NCBI RefSeq assembly: GCF_932526225.1
Contig: NC_064034.1
Span: 20,859,747 to 20,923,746, forward strand
Length of the DNA: 64,000 bases
Reading direction: 5' to 3'
Origin: Nematostella vectensis
Lineage: Eukaryota; Cnidaria; Anthozoa; Actiniaria; Edwardsiidae
A model generated the notes under the pieces. That model was not told where the DNA came from and did no database searches. It worked only from the letters and a program-made list of their open reading frames with translations. Each line of letters starts with the position of its first letter. The first letter of the stretch is position 1. Of this stretch, positions 32,492-47,400 are shown in pieces. The translations under genes were made by a program, and so were the position numbers.

Positions 32492-35400
32492 CTGTTGAAA
32501 GAAAATACTAATTATGATGAGCTCAGAATCACATATGTGCCGAAGAATCAGATATTTGTTACAAGCGCATACTTAGGATTTACTGAGGGGGTGCGCAGAC
32601 ATGGCTATATGTCATAAGGGAAAAGCATAACATTTTACGATCCTTCAATAACAAATGACCCACTTTATGGCAATTGAAGGGGTGTGCGCTTGATAAATAC
32701 GCAGTCGTAGAAAGAGTACCGTCGATTGACGGATATGAGCTTCACAATCTGTGCGAGTTAATAAGTGAAAAGAAAATCCTCCCACGATTCTTTTATCGAA
32801 AACTGAAAATAAAAAACAAAGGGCATTCTAGACTCCCAAGGCTTGTGGTGTGGCAAGGATGGGGCTATTTATTTCTGTGGATTCGCATAACAGACCACTG
32901 AATACGCTATGAGCCACGTACCGCGTTATTGACATCAGGGGCGGACTGTATCATCCCCTGGATCTCGCGCTCAAAGTCGTAGATCTTCGTCTGATCTCCG
33001 TGGATATCCCTATCATGAGCCATACTGATCACGTGATCATTGTTCTTGCATTCATAACCAGTTAGACTGGATTCTGACAGCACGCACAGCTCGTCAGCGG
33101 TGCAGTTGCTCTTTGCGCAGGCGCCTTCTGTCAACTCGCATTGTTTTCCTGTTGATCCTGGGCGGCAGGTGCATTGATATGTTCCATTGCGGTCTTGACA
33201 GGTCCCGTTGTTAAAACACGGGTCTAAGAATAAAACCAGCTCATTAATAAAAGCTTAAAGGCCAGCCTGGCGGTTATAGAAGCCTTTTTGTATTGCGCGC
33301 TTATACCAAGATGGCGGTCGTTCAATCAAGATGGCTGCCATCCTGTTTTTTTTAGGCACTGGTCAGGGCAAGGCGGAACGCAACACAGTCTATTACCCGT
33401 GCAGTTCGGCAACCACAAACAGCTGTTTTGTCCGTATAAGGAGTCAACAGCATCGCATACAAACCTTATAGCAAAGAACTGCAGGGCGACTGATTCCGAT
33501 AAGTGCAAGAGAGTATTTCAAAGATCACTAGCTTCCCAAAAGCTCCTAAAATCAAGTATAGTTTTGCTGACGTTTAAGTCGTCTGAGCAGTGTGGGTAGG
33601 AGTTACGGTGACTGACTTACCTCCTTTGCACTCATTCAGGTTAAACTGGCAGTTGTCGCCGTACCAGCCTTGAGGGCATAGGCACGTGTATCGTACAGAC
33701 GAATGCAGTTCGCACACGCCGCCATGCATACAGGGGTTGGAGTTACACGGGTTCGCCTCGCACCTCCTCTCAGCAGTGTAGTTGGCAATCGTCACTTTGG
33801 CTTCTATCGCCTTTACGAGAGCAGCCTAGGGAAGACAGAGATATTATTAAGCCGGGGTTTCACTCGTCACTTTGGCTTCTATCGCTTTTACGAGAGCAGC
33901 CTAGGGAAGACAGAGATATTATTAAACCGGGTTTTCACTCGTCACTTGGCTTCTATCGCCTTTACGAGAGCAGCCTAGGGAAGACAGAGATATTTTTTAA
34001 GCCGTGTTCTCTCACGTCACTTTGGCTTCTATCGCCTTCACGAGAGCAGCCTAGGGAAGTCAAATATTATTAAGCCGATTTTTTACTCGTCACTTTGGCT
34101 TCTACCGCCGTTACGAGAGCAGCCTGGGGAAGTCAGATGGGAACGGAGCTTACACGGGTGTGAAAATCAAACAGATGTAAGCAAAGAAAGCCAAAACGGC
34201 GTCTCGGTCACGTTGATTTTTAAAACGGGCGTAAGAACGTTTCCATGAATGCAAGCACCTACAAGCCGGAGGGGACGCATCTTTGACTTTGTATTGTTTG
34301 TTGTCGCTGTCGTTGTTTGTTGTGACCGTTTAACTTGAGAAAACGGGATGGGGGCTACTGAAATACGGATTAAGGATCTCTTCTTGGAAGAGACGGAGGC
34401 TTATTTGGAAATTCTAGCTTTTAATTGGGGCGCATAGAGTAGTTGCCATACAAAATGGGATTTTATGGTAAAATCTTATCTCTATTCTAAAAAGGAACTG
34501 CATCTTGAAATTTTTACCTTGAATGCCTGTATATCAAAGATGTTGCACTTTTTCGCGCGATTGGAGTTGGACACAGAGACTTCCAGCGCCACTAAGGACT
34601 CACCACCTAGCAGCAGAGAGGATAGATACAGTCATTTAAAGGATAAACCATTAGGTTTTTGAAGGAAAGCGCTTGAAAGGTTTATACGGTAATTCAAGCG
34701 TAGTCACATTCTTAGAAATAAACACTATTTTCTTCTTTGCAATATCCCTAAAACTGAACTGGACACCAAGTCATCCTTAAACGTGCACTTTAAGCGTGAC
34801 AATATTCTGAACACTAAGAACGGAACACTAAGGTCTGCTTGGCAATGTTCTTAGAACTGACACCTTAACGGGACACCAAGGCGTGCTTTACCGTATACTT
34901 TGAGCGTGGCAATGTTCTTAGAACTGACACCTTGACGGGACACCAAGGCGTGCTTTACCGTATACTTCGAGCGTGGCAATGTTCTTAGAACTGACACCTT
35001 AACGGGACACCAAGGCGTGCTTTACCGTATACTTCGAGCGTGGCAACGTTTTTAAAACTGACCCCTTAACGGGACACCAAGGCGTGCTTTACCGTATACT
35101 TTGAGCGTGGCAATGTTGGACTTGGCGGTTCCCGCGTCATTCGATGCCTGGCAATAGTAGGGCGACTCATCTTGTGCTATGACGTCACGCAGCACAAGCA
35201 CGGGTCGATCTGATTGGATGCCCCCTACTGACGGGATGACCTCGTTGTTCTTGAACCAGCGGTAGCTCGGCTCAGGTACTCCAGAAGCGCGGCACTCAAG
35301 TGTGGCTGTGCCTCCTAGCTCGACGGACGAGTCTTCAGGATGATGGGTGATCTCCGGTTTCACTGTGGAGCGAAGTAAATATATTATAGCACTAAAAGTA

Positions 35401-38400
35401 AGTGTTTTCTCAAGCTTAGGTAGAGGAGGGGAGGGACGGAAAGGCTTACCATTAACTATCAAGGTAACTGCCGATGACTGGATAAGCCCTGCCTCGCTTG
35501 TATCAAGGCACGCGTAAGGTATGGGAGGGGAGGAACGGGAAGGCTTACCATTAACTATCGAGGTAGCTGCCGATGACTGGATAAGCCCTGCCTCGCTTGT
35601 ATCAAGGCACGCGTAAGGTATGGGAGGGGAGGAACGGGAAGGCTTACCATTAACTATCAAGGTAGCTGCCGATGACTGGATAAGCCCTGCCTCGCTTGTA
35701 TCAAGGCACGCGTAAGGTATGGGAGGGGAGGAACGGGAAGGCTTACCATTAACTATCAAGGTAGCTGCCGATGACTGGATAAGCCCTGCCTCGCTTGTAG
35801 CGAGGCACGCATACACTCCCGCGTCTTCCCTGGTGGCCTTCGCGATGACGTAATCGCTTTGATTGGAAAAGCTGTTGAGGTACAGACCATTCCGCATCCA
35901 TCTGTACTGCGGGCTCGTGTTACCTTTGGCGGAGCATTTGAGCTACAAGCAAAAGGGCAAAGGTAAACATCACTCAATCACAGTCTGAGAATTAACTCTT
36001 CAAGCCGCTTCTATCATGATCAACTCTCAAGATATCGTGAACCATAATATTTATGTGACGGAACCTAAGGCTTAACATATCAGAAAAGGCAAAACGAGGC
36101 TATATATACCGTCCATGGATTGCCAGCAACAACTGTCCCAGATCTCGGGGGGACATCGAAACTGCAAATGGTCTTGGCAGAAATGGCTCCGTCTTCCGTG
36201 ATGGAAAAGACCATCGCTTCACAAGACACACTGCGAAGAGAATCGTCAAACGTTATTTGTTATAATAAACTTCTTCACAAACTTTTTTTATGCTTTTACT
36301 TACAAGTATTATTCATGTACAAGTATTATTCATGTTCTGACATACATATTTTTCATGGTTAAACATATATTCTTCCATGTGAAAGTGTGATGCTTTTCGT
36401 TCCTTACCTTGTCTGTACGATGACGGATACTTGGCTGGACAGGCTAGGTGAGCCTTGGTCGTACGCTTCAACTTTAACCACACGATTCCCGCCAAGCTGA
36501 GGACAAAATCCGTAAACTTTAATACAACGGACAAGCGAACTTTTCGACTGTTCCTATCGATATTAGCCAACACCTCTAATGATTAGTTTACACCTTTTTA
36601 GGGCACTCCCCCTAAGTATGAGCCTGGCGAGATAGAAGCTTTCAGCGCGGAAAAAGCCAAAGCTTACAATACCTCTGTCTGCTCAGCCAATCTGAACTTG
36701 ACGACACCATTGACTCCGGCGTCCAAATCCGTAGCCCTCACACTAAGCAAGTTCACAGTCGTCACGTCGTTGAAGTCGTATTCGTAAGAGTCTCGGGAGA
36801 AACTCGGAGCATTGTCGTTTACGTCAGTCACTTGAATGGTGACGGTCGCAAGGGAGTCTGGGTAAGTGGCTTGTTGGACTCCAAGGAAACGACCACCTTC
36901 GCCTCCTGAAATGCAAAGATTAAAAAATAGGCGGATTACTCTATGAAGCGAAAGGCTCCAAATCGAAAGGCTACGCTGGCAATGTGATTTGGGGCTCCAT
37001 GATGAGCCAGGGGCTTCTGGGTTGTTCTTGTGCGTCTACCCCTAGCTATGGGCCTGCATTTAAACTATGGTCAGAATATACAAACTTCCTTCAAGAGCCA
37101 AATGACACGTAAGAACACATGCGGTCGTATTTGCACACCTCCAGTGTCGTTTGTTGCTCCGCAGTGTTCCTTGCCAGCACGGATGACGAGCTTGAATACA
37201 TCAGCAATCTCGCGATCTACGCCGCTACTCGCCACCATCACCACACCTACAGTCATTCAAGTTGAGTCAAAACTCTAATCGGACGCGGTAAATGCACCTA
37301 TTTTGAAAGGTTGTTCTCGGACTATCCTTGTGTCGCCGCTTGCAGCGCAGCATAGGCATCAGATGCATAAACAAGTTTGATTAAAAACCAAGGCAAGTTG
37401 GGAAAATTTGTTGGAAAGAAAAGTGTTGTATCTTCACAAAACTCACTATCGCCCATGTTGCAATGCGTGTTACGACACATGATGGTGGTAGAACTGCGTG
37501 CTAGAACTCCTTTTTATGTGGTAATTTAGCAACAGCAGATCATAACACATGCTAAAAGACAATCTACGTCACAAATTTTCTCGTGCGCCAAATTTCTGTC
37601 AATAGCCCATCATTAGCTAGCCTAAAGGAATTCTAATTGAAATAAATTACCGAACAGTTTTGCCCTTATTTTAAAAACTTATGCGGTCACTAGGGGTCAG
37701 TACGCAGCTCTTTCAAGCTGCAATTTGATTGGGCAAATGAACAATATCCGCACCCCGACACAAAGAACGAGAAGAATAGAGACAAGAATTCCTTTGTAGA
37801 ACAAAGATAATAGGAGACAAAGCAGCTGCTTACTTGTCACTAGACGAGCAAAGGATAATGTAGCATGACGAACTAAACGAAGATATGAGCGTGTCTAAAA
37901 ATCAGCCCAAAGGATAAGAAAATGAACCACTTCTATGTCACTATTTATTTTTCCGCGACTTATGCGCTTTCTTTTTAGTGAAAACCCGGCTTTAATATCC
38001 AAGTCTCACTCACCTGTTTTCGAGTCGATGGTGAAGCCCCCACTTGGTGTCATAGACTTGATGGCGTAAGAAGTGTCTTTATCTCCGTCAATATCTCGTG
38101 CCGTCACTTGCACGATACTAGCACCCCTCGGCAAGCTCTCGGAAATCGTCACGTTGTACTCGGTAGGTTGGAAACGAGGGCAGTTATCATCCTCGTCTAT
38201 GACGTCAATGATGACGTCAGCTACCGAAGACAAGCTTGGGTTGCCTTTGTCAGCGACCCCGATCCTGAGCGTGTAAACTGCCTGCTGCTCTCGGTCCAGC
38301 GGTACCTTGGTGGATATGTCACCCGTGGTGTTGTCAAGCGTGAACACGCTTTTGTGTTCGTTGGAAAGCAAGGAGAACGTGAGTTCAGCATTCAGTCCGG

Positions 38401-41400
38401 TGTCAGCGTCTGACGCTAGTATGCGCATGACGTGGGTCTCTTTTGGTTGATTCTCCCTCACGGAGCCTCGCAGGCTCGAGCTGTTGATCAGCGGTCGGTG
38501 ATCGTTGATATCTATGACGGTGACGCGGATGGTGATGGAGGAGGCCTGGGGAGGAGTGCCGTGGTCTCTCGCTTGTATGGCCAGATCGTACGTACTCTTG
38601 TTCTCGCGATCGAGCGGTTGCGCTAAAGTTATCACGCCTGTACAAGAAATCCGTGTGGATTGGAATAAAAGAGTTGTGAGCTGATGTAATGAACAAGAAA
38701 CTCCCTCCTCTTCATCCCCTCAACATAATACACCAGATAAAACACACACTAAACCTCCCCTCCCCTTCATCCCCTCAACATAATACACCAGATAAAACAC
38801 ACACTAAACCTCCCCTCCCCTTCATCCCCTCAACATACTAGACCAGATAAAACACACAAAACTTCCCCTTCCCTCCCCTCTCATCCCCTCAACATAATAG
38901 ACCAGATAAAACACACACAAAACCTCCTCTCCCCTCTTATCCCCTTAACATACTAGACCAGATAAAACACAAACAGAACCTTCCCTCCCCTCTCATCCCC
39001 TCGACAAAATAGACCAGATAACACACACACAAAACCTCCCCTCCCCTCTCATCCCCGCAACATACTAGACCAGATAAAACACACACAAAACCTCCCCTAA
39101 GATTGACGAACAATTGACATAATTTGGAAAATGCAAAACCCTAGCGGTTTCAGTACGCTAATGAAATGTGCTACCAAGAAAGGCTGTCGTGACAAAGCGA
39201 CGGACAAATGGACTTTAGCATGTTAAGAAGATATGGCCGTTAACCGGAGGCTTCCATCCGTTAGAGCCCACGTCCGTTAGACCAACGAGTCAAGAGGTCC
39301 CCCCCACGGATCGAAACACACATTATCAAAATTATGAAAACATAGGACCTCTACCACATCACCACATGTTTTACCTGTTGTGTTGTCGATCGTGAACTCG
39401 GTCTGGCGTGTAAGAATGCGATAGCTGACAACTCCGCCCGTCCCAAGGTCTGGATCCACAGCAAGCAGCTCAGCAATGATGGCCCCTACCACTGCATTCT
39501 CACTCACGTTACAATTACCGCTGGACACGAACCGCGGCGCATTGTCATTCTCGTCCTGCACACGAATGTGGACTGGGACCCACTCGGAGGCAAGACGGGG
39601 ATTCCCCTGGTCGACGGCTTGCACATACAGGGTGTAGATAGATACCTGCTCTCTGTCTAGCTTTCTGACGTTAGTGATAACACCAGAGGATGCGCCAATC
39701 ATGAACGCGTCGTTGCGTGACAGGTTGTACGTGATGCGCGCGTTCGTTCCCTCGTCAGCATCTGTCGCCGCGAGTTTGAAGCTGAACGAAGAAGGTGCGG
39801 AATTCTCGAGAATCGATGACGAGTAACTAGAGCTGTCAAATTTCGGGCTGTTGTCGTTTTCATCGAGGATTTTGATTGTCACCCAAGTGAGGTTGCTCAG
39901 AGGGGGATTCCCTGCGTCGGTGACCCTCACTTGAATGGCATACAGAGAAACCAATTCGCGGTCAAGGACGTCAGCTGTGGAGATGATCCCGCTGCGCTGA
40001 TCAATACTAAACTTGTCGCTATCTTTTCCACCGACAATCGAATAACTGAGACTTCCGAACGAATCCCGATCACTCGCCGAAACCTTCACGACGGAGGTTG
40101 ATGTCGGCGAATTCTCCCGCACCGACGCAGTGTAGTTTTGTTGAGTGAATGCAGGCGTTATGTCGTTGAGGTTGATCACTCGGATGGTAACATTTGTCTT
40201 CGCCGTGTATTTCGAGTCGGTTGCGGTGACTTCCAACCCATACTGGGACTTCTCCTCAAAGTCAAGGGGCGTGGTCGTCATGATAACACCGGAAGTGCTA
40301 TTGATCTTGAACCGCTTTTCATCGTTACCGCTGATAATACTGTATCGCAGTACAGCATTCGCCCCCACGTCCGAATCGTCTGCTGCAACCGTAAGGACGC
40401 TGGTGGACTGGGCACTGTTTTCTCTGACTGATCCTGAAGATTAATTTCGTATTGTTATATCGTGACTATTTAATAAGAAGGGAGGGTGTCAATAAATGTG
40501 GGAATTCTTTTAACTAAATGTATGGCACAAACAAAAAACAGCACAATCATAGTTTAGTATCCCTTCCATATATGAACCAATTGGTTACTCACCGATGTAC
40601 GACTGACTGTTGAATACAGGCGGGTTGTCATTTACATCGTTTACAACCACGGTTAATTCCTTGTCTGACGTCATCATAGGTGAGCCGCGGTCAGACGCAC
40701 GTATGGTAAGCGTATACGTCGGCACAGTCTCTCGGTTGATTTCTTTCTTTACGGTCAAAACTCCATTCATCGCGTTGATCGCAAAAGCGCTCGTGTCACC
40801 CCGAACTATGCTGTAGAAGACCTGCGCATTGCTCCCTTCGTCTCTATCTGTGGCAGTAACAACCGCAACGCGTGATCCGATCGATACGCCTTCGTCGATG
40901 CCGTAAGAAGTCTCGTTGCTGGCGAAGATGGGCGAGTTGTCGTTTTCGTCAGCGACTGTGATAGCCACAAACGCGGTAGAGACCCATGGGGGTACCCCTG
41001 AGTCTTTTGCGCTAATGGTTAAATTATAAGACGCTAATGCTTCTCTATCAACCACGCCCACCACTGTTATCCGCCCTGTGGTACTGTCAATCCTGAACGC
41101 GTTGCCATGGTTACCACTAATAATAGAATACGTCACCCTCCCATTGGCACCAGCGTCAGGGTCCGATGCAAGAACCCGTAGAATATTAGACCCATTGGCT
41201 GTGTTTTCGGTGACCGTTAGAGTGTACTTGCTCTGGGAGAACTGGGGCGAGTTGTCATTCAAATCATTGATGGTGAGTGTGATCGCCGCGACGGCGGATT
41301 GGCTTGGTTTTCCGTGATCCATAGCGGTGACGCGTAGGGAATAAGAGGCTTGGTCCTCCCGGTCCAGCGGTCGCTTGGTGGTGACGAGCCCTGTGGCGGG

Positions 41401-44400
41401 GTTCACCTCGAACTTGCTGGTGTCGCCGACGCTCAGTTCATACGTCACTTTCGCGTTCTCACCCTCGTCACGGTCTGTTGCGGTAACCTTGGCAACGGTT
41501 TGTCCTATGAACAAAACAAATAAAAGGACCGAAAAGATTTGGGTGACAAAGTCAAAATATGTCCGCATTTCCGCTATGGCCTATAAATGGTGATTGGAAA
41601 TTAACAAAACAATGTATAGTGTCTTATCCCATTTTGCACTCAAGACAGATTGACTATGAATTGTAAACACACTAGGAATATCGGTGTAAAGCGGCATCGT
41701 CACCAGTTTACTTCCGGTCCACCAGTTTACTTCCGGTCCATAACATAACAATCTCCGAAAACGCGAAACATACTTCAAAATTGTAAAAGCCGTTTGTTTA
41801 TTTAAAGTTTCTTTGAGAATGGAACTGTTACGCAAATTATCTGTTCCGCAGCCCGTTTTTTACCTGGCTGGGAAGATGTTAGGCCCCTCGGTTGTTGGGA
41901 AAAAAATTGTCCCGAATGGCTCTGTTGGACAATTTGTGGAGTCGAGCTAGTTGTGCTCGAAATATTTTTTGGGGCGCTGAAGCGGTTGCTCCAAAAAGAA
42001 AATCGTCCCGACTGGCTATGCGGGCAAATATTCATGTGCTAAAATGCCTAACCACTGCCAGCTGGGAAGAAAAAGAATGGTCCCTCTTAGAAAAAAGGAA
42101 CAAATATTTTTTCCCCAGCAATTTTTAAAATGAATATTTTCGACATCAGAACATATCATATCAAACGACAAAATATGCCATTTTAACGTCTTTCGGCATC
42201 GGGGGCTCATTGTATGCCCTTGCTGTTCAATAGCACGGATTCTAATAGATTCTTTTGTCGGTTGAGGTTTCCGTGAGTAAAATGGTGAGGCATTGCCACT
42301 TTAAGACAATTTTTTACGCAAATAACAGCAAAAATCTTTTGTGATCCCCCCTCGCACTGTTTTTATAATTATTTAGCTCACCTATCGGTAGATTCTCGTG
42401 TAAGGACTTTGCATATGAACCAGGGTTGAAGACAGGGGCGTTGTCGTTAACATCCAATACGCGGATGGTCGCGTTATTATATACAGACTCCCCCTGACTT
42501 CCTGTCTCGGTTGCCCTAACAACAAGCGTATAATTAGCAGTCGTCTCCCTGTCCAGTCGCTTAGCAACAGAGATCAAACCGGACGACTGGTCGATCTTGA
42601 AGGACGAGCCCGCATTTCCCTCGACGATATCAAAAGTCAGCGGTGTTCCGTCAGAGTCGGTTGCGTTTAGCTTGACCACGTGAGTATTGATGGCTACGTC
42701 CTCCGGGATGCTTGTCACTTGGGCCGGCGATACAAAGCTCGGAACGTTGTCATTAACATTGATGATTGTTATCTTGACTTGCGCAGTAGCGGACTTGCTA
42801 GGGCTCCCGCCATCCCTTGCGGTCACTGTCAGCTGGTACGCGGCCGTGGTCTCGTAGTCCAGCGGTGTTTTTGAGAGGACAAAACCGGTGGAGTCGATTG
42901 TGAAGTTGTCGCTGCCTTCCCCGGAGAGCGATAACGTGATCGCACCATTGCTTCCTTCGTCCTTGTCCTCGACTTTAACCTTTGGGTAAAATGGATGAAA
43001 GTTCATATACATTAGCCTCCTCTCCAGACAACGCTTATGCCCCGAAAGCAGCATAAATACAAGGCTTTTAGAGAGTTCTGTGGCGACCAGTTACGATAGG
43101 TTTTGTCCCCTCCCGCCTTAGCAAGGGAATCTGTCCACCCCCGGAAACCCCTTTAGCTATTTCTACCCATTCTCTAGTGAAGGAACCTTATATAATGGTA
43201 CCTCCAATAATACCTCCTCTATTAACGACCAATTCAGATAGTCCCCAATTATCAATTTCTTACTAAAATACTGTATTTTTCTAGTTCAATTAATCGACCA
43301 AGCTGTATTAAGTCTCCTTTGACGACTTAATAGACATGCCACTGTATTTGCTTGGGACTATAAAGGCTGAGAGAGGAGTAAAAAACGAAGTTTAATGCAA
43401 AATATGATGTAACTTCTGGCTATTCTTAAAGGATACTTTCTTACTATTTTTCTGTTTTCATTGCCTCATTAATGACTCGAATATATCAAAGATGACCCTT
43501 TAGTACTTTCAAAGCCATTTTTTGCTTGAATGACGTGCTAGCATTTTACAGCTATAGAGCCAGAAGAAAGGATAAAGCTATGTCTATGGTGGTTATTTCG
43601 TTATAGTATCTGTAAACAACGCTAAAAAGAACCAGACTCATACCTGTAGCACGGTGGAATGCACAGACGCATCTTCCCGGATTTCTCCGCTGAACAAACT
43701 TTTCTCAAACCGCGGTGCGTTATCGTTCACGTCGAGTACTGAAACATGAATCGACGCAGTGATACTCTGCTGAGGTGAGCCCGCGTCACTAGCCTTTACG
43801 ACCAGCGTGTAACTAGGAATTGTCTCACGGTCCAAGGTGGAGCGGACTGAAAGGATCCCGGACCGAGGATCAAGCTGGAAGCTGAGACATAAATTTCACA
43901 ATTTTGATTCTAGTTTTGACATTTGAATATACTCTCATATTGATCTGATAACCTGTATTCAAACTGTTGTCACATTTCATCGAATCACGTGCAAATCACG
44001 TGTACCTATTTATCTTTATCTTCTTATTTCTACCATTCGCCATTCTTACGTGCTGGGACGGTTTCGGGGGCGCAGTTCAACATGTTGATGTGATACTGAA
44101 AGAAAGCTAGAAAATAGTAGGTTTTGGCAATTCTGCCCCCGGAATATTTTAGTAAGATTCACAACATCCGCATTGGCACCTTTGGACGCCATGTTGGATT
44201 GCGTCCCCTCACATTGCGCCAGAATGCTGTCCGCTTATCAACTCGACCCAATCCTCCGAGCAACGTAAAAGTAAGTTTATCCAGTAATCCAGTAATGGCA
44301 ATTACTATACCTATTTCCTTGGTTTCCGGAGATGATTGCATACGTAACCGCGCCGTTGGGGCCAATATCCCTGTCGGTCGCTGTCAGCTGTCCAACGCGT

Positions 44401-47400
44401 GTCCCTGTGGGCGAATCCTCCGAGATATTGAACCTTGAAGGCCCTGTGAATGTCGGCTGATTGTCGTTCTCGTCGGCAATGCTGATGTTGACTGTCGTGG
44501 CGGCCATGAAGCGGACAAGGGACCCATCATCTGCGTTGATCGTCAGACTGTAAGAAGCGATGGTCTCGCGGTCTAGGGGGACTCGGGTAGTGATCTCACC
44601 CGTGAACTGTAAAGGAAAGTCAGGCTAGTGCGTCAGAGCTTTCAGTTGGTAATTTTGCAGACATTTACTTTATTTTTACTGCAGAATAGTGTTGCGTCAT
44701 GTCAGGGCACTATTTCCTTTCACAAAGCCGCGAGTATAGCATTTTGCGGTAGTAGAGTAATGAATGTGTCAGGCACGGATCCAGGAAAAATTCTGACATT
44801 TTTTACGAAATAAAAAGAGCACTGTCGCCTCAATTAACAGAATGAAGACGAGCAGCTGGTAATTAGCTTACCAAACATTTTGACTTGTTTACGGAAATAG
44901 GTGTGAATAGGTCTGGTTCCGGGCCTAAACTTTTGAGACTAATGGCGAACTTATGAAAAAACTTATGGTTACGGAGGAGTTGTTTTAACAATAACAATTT
45001 AAAAATAACAAATCATCACTCGTTTTTGTGTTAACTAAGAGTACACTGCTTCCGTAGATTATGAAGTACTAGACGCTAGTTTTAAATTCGAAAATAGAAA
45101 ACGTGTTTAATGTTAAGCAAGACCTCATAAGTGTGTGAATTTTCAAAGCGCGCGAAATGACAATAATGCTGCGTAAAAATACCCAAGTTTGCAGTATTTC
45201 GTGCGTTATCTCGTTGTCTTTTTTCGTGTGTTTTCGGGGAATAAAAGTCACACATTTAGCTTTTAATCTCATGGGGGTCAGACTTACCCGATCCATGGCA
45301 AAAGCCATGTTTTCATTCCCACTCAAGATTGAGTAAGAAATCTTTCCATTCGCCCCAGAGTCCGCGTCTGTCGCGGTCACATAACACACAGCGACCCCGG
45401 CTGCCAGATTTTCTCCCACGGTACACGTGTATAGACTCTTTGCAAACTGCGGCGGATTGTCATTGACGTCATCCACCATCACCTTGACAACAGTAAGCGA
45501 CGAACGCGAAGGCGTCCCACCATCCTTCGCAGTCACGGTAACCATGTATTGCGTTTTCTTTTCGTAGTCTAGTTGCGTCTTGAGAGTAATCAGTCCGGTA
45601 CTGGTGTTAATACTAAACACGTCCGTGTTATCGGACAAAGCATACCGGACATCACCGTTTGAGCTGTCGTCAGCGTCCGTTGCTGCTACCTGTCCGATCT
45701 GATGTCCGGGGGATGAACTTTCGGACACTCTGAACACGTACGGCCCCTGGAATATGGGGGAGTTATCGTTGATGTCCTGTAACGCGATGGTGACGCGGGT
45801 ACTGGAGGAACGAGAGGTGGACCCGCCATCCCGAGCCTCGACCTGAAGTGAGTAGGAGGGCGTGGTCTCTCGATCTAGTTCTGACGACACACGGATAGAA
45901 CCTTGGGGGGCAAAGACTTGGTCAGATACTGATAGTGTTTTTCTGTAAAAAGACTCGCTGACGGACTCATGCATATCATACCAAACCATAAGTAATACAA
46001 TTAACTGTCAAACACACGCTTTCCAAATACGTTGACACTGGCTACATAATACAGGTTTTACTGCGCGCTCATACTCTTTTAGATCATTATTAGGGTTTAA
46101 TATACCAAAATTCTTAACACGTACCTGAGTTGGCGTCGATATTGAATGCTCCTTTCACATTCCCCGAAATGAGCCTGTACTCTAGTCGACCGCGGGGGCC
46201 TGAGTCCAAATCCGTGGCGGTTACCGTGACAACCGTTGAGCCAATAACAGTGCTCTCTGGAATCTGCTTGCTGTAGTTAGATGGGCTGAATACCGGAGAA
46301 TGGTCGTTGACGTCTTCAATGAAAATCGTGACTTGCGCAGTGTCATACTTAACTGGCACGCCCCGATCACGTGCTTGCACTGTCAGGTCGTATCGGGTCT
46401 TGTTCTCGTAGTCCGGAGACTTGGCGATGGAGATTATTCCTGGTATCAAAAGAGACTTTCAGTTCATTTTCGATGTTAGCACATTTAGAGAATAGTGGCA
46501 TATTTTCTCCTTTTTGCTGCATTCTCTCTCTTGATTTTTGGGCCAGAAGCACGTCGAAACGTCGGATAATATACTGCTCATTTTGCCGATTCTATCTTCT
46601 TAATGTGCGATATTATTTTTTATTCATTTTTTATTATTACTTATTTTGGAAGCTGAGAGCGATCTATTAGAAACGGGCATAGCCAGATCACGGACACGCT
46701 CTGAGGGTCATGGACACGCCCTAATGGTCATGAACACGCCCTGATGTTCATGGACACGCCCTGATATCATCACGATGATTGCTCACCTGTACTTCCATCG
46801 ATAGTGAACACTCCGTCATCATTGCCTTTGATAATTCCGAAGACTAACGCACCATTTGTTGAGCTGTCCCGATCGGTGGCGGAGACCTATGGATCACATA
46901 ACGAGTTAAAATAACATACAATGAGTTACAATGAGGCGGGGGTTGGCATGCACGTGTATAGCAAGTGAGGGGCGTCCCTACTCCCCTTCTCTCGGTCTTC
47001 AAATATATAAAAGCATTGTTTTTTTATTAAAGCGCCATTGCCGTCAGTTTACTTCCGGAGGGCCGACTGAAACCTCAACCGACATAAGACCAAAGAATCC
47101 GAGCTATTTAACAGGCCATCCGTCTCATCGATCACATCCTCAAAGAAAGTTCCAATAGATTAAAATATTTTTCGCGTTTTCCGTTAAATATAATTAAAGA
47201 TTGTTACATAATCGACCGTAAGTAAACTAGTGACGCTTCCGCTTGAAAGAATCTAAAAACCTTAAAGGCGTTTCAAATGGCATCTCTTGTCGCATCACCC
47301 CTTATCAAATCTTGGCTACTCTTGGCCTGTACAACTCGCCTGAATGACTTGAGTTCCTGCTGGTGTATTCTCCTTCACTCTGCTCTGGTACGCCGAAGGG

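Noticed and set aside
36313-36573. 86-codon minus-strand frame over hedgling exon 22
   Set aside because: It is in a different frame from the cadherin exon (LGGNRVVKVEAYDQGSP), which fits both splice phases and the family.
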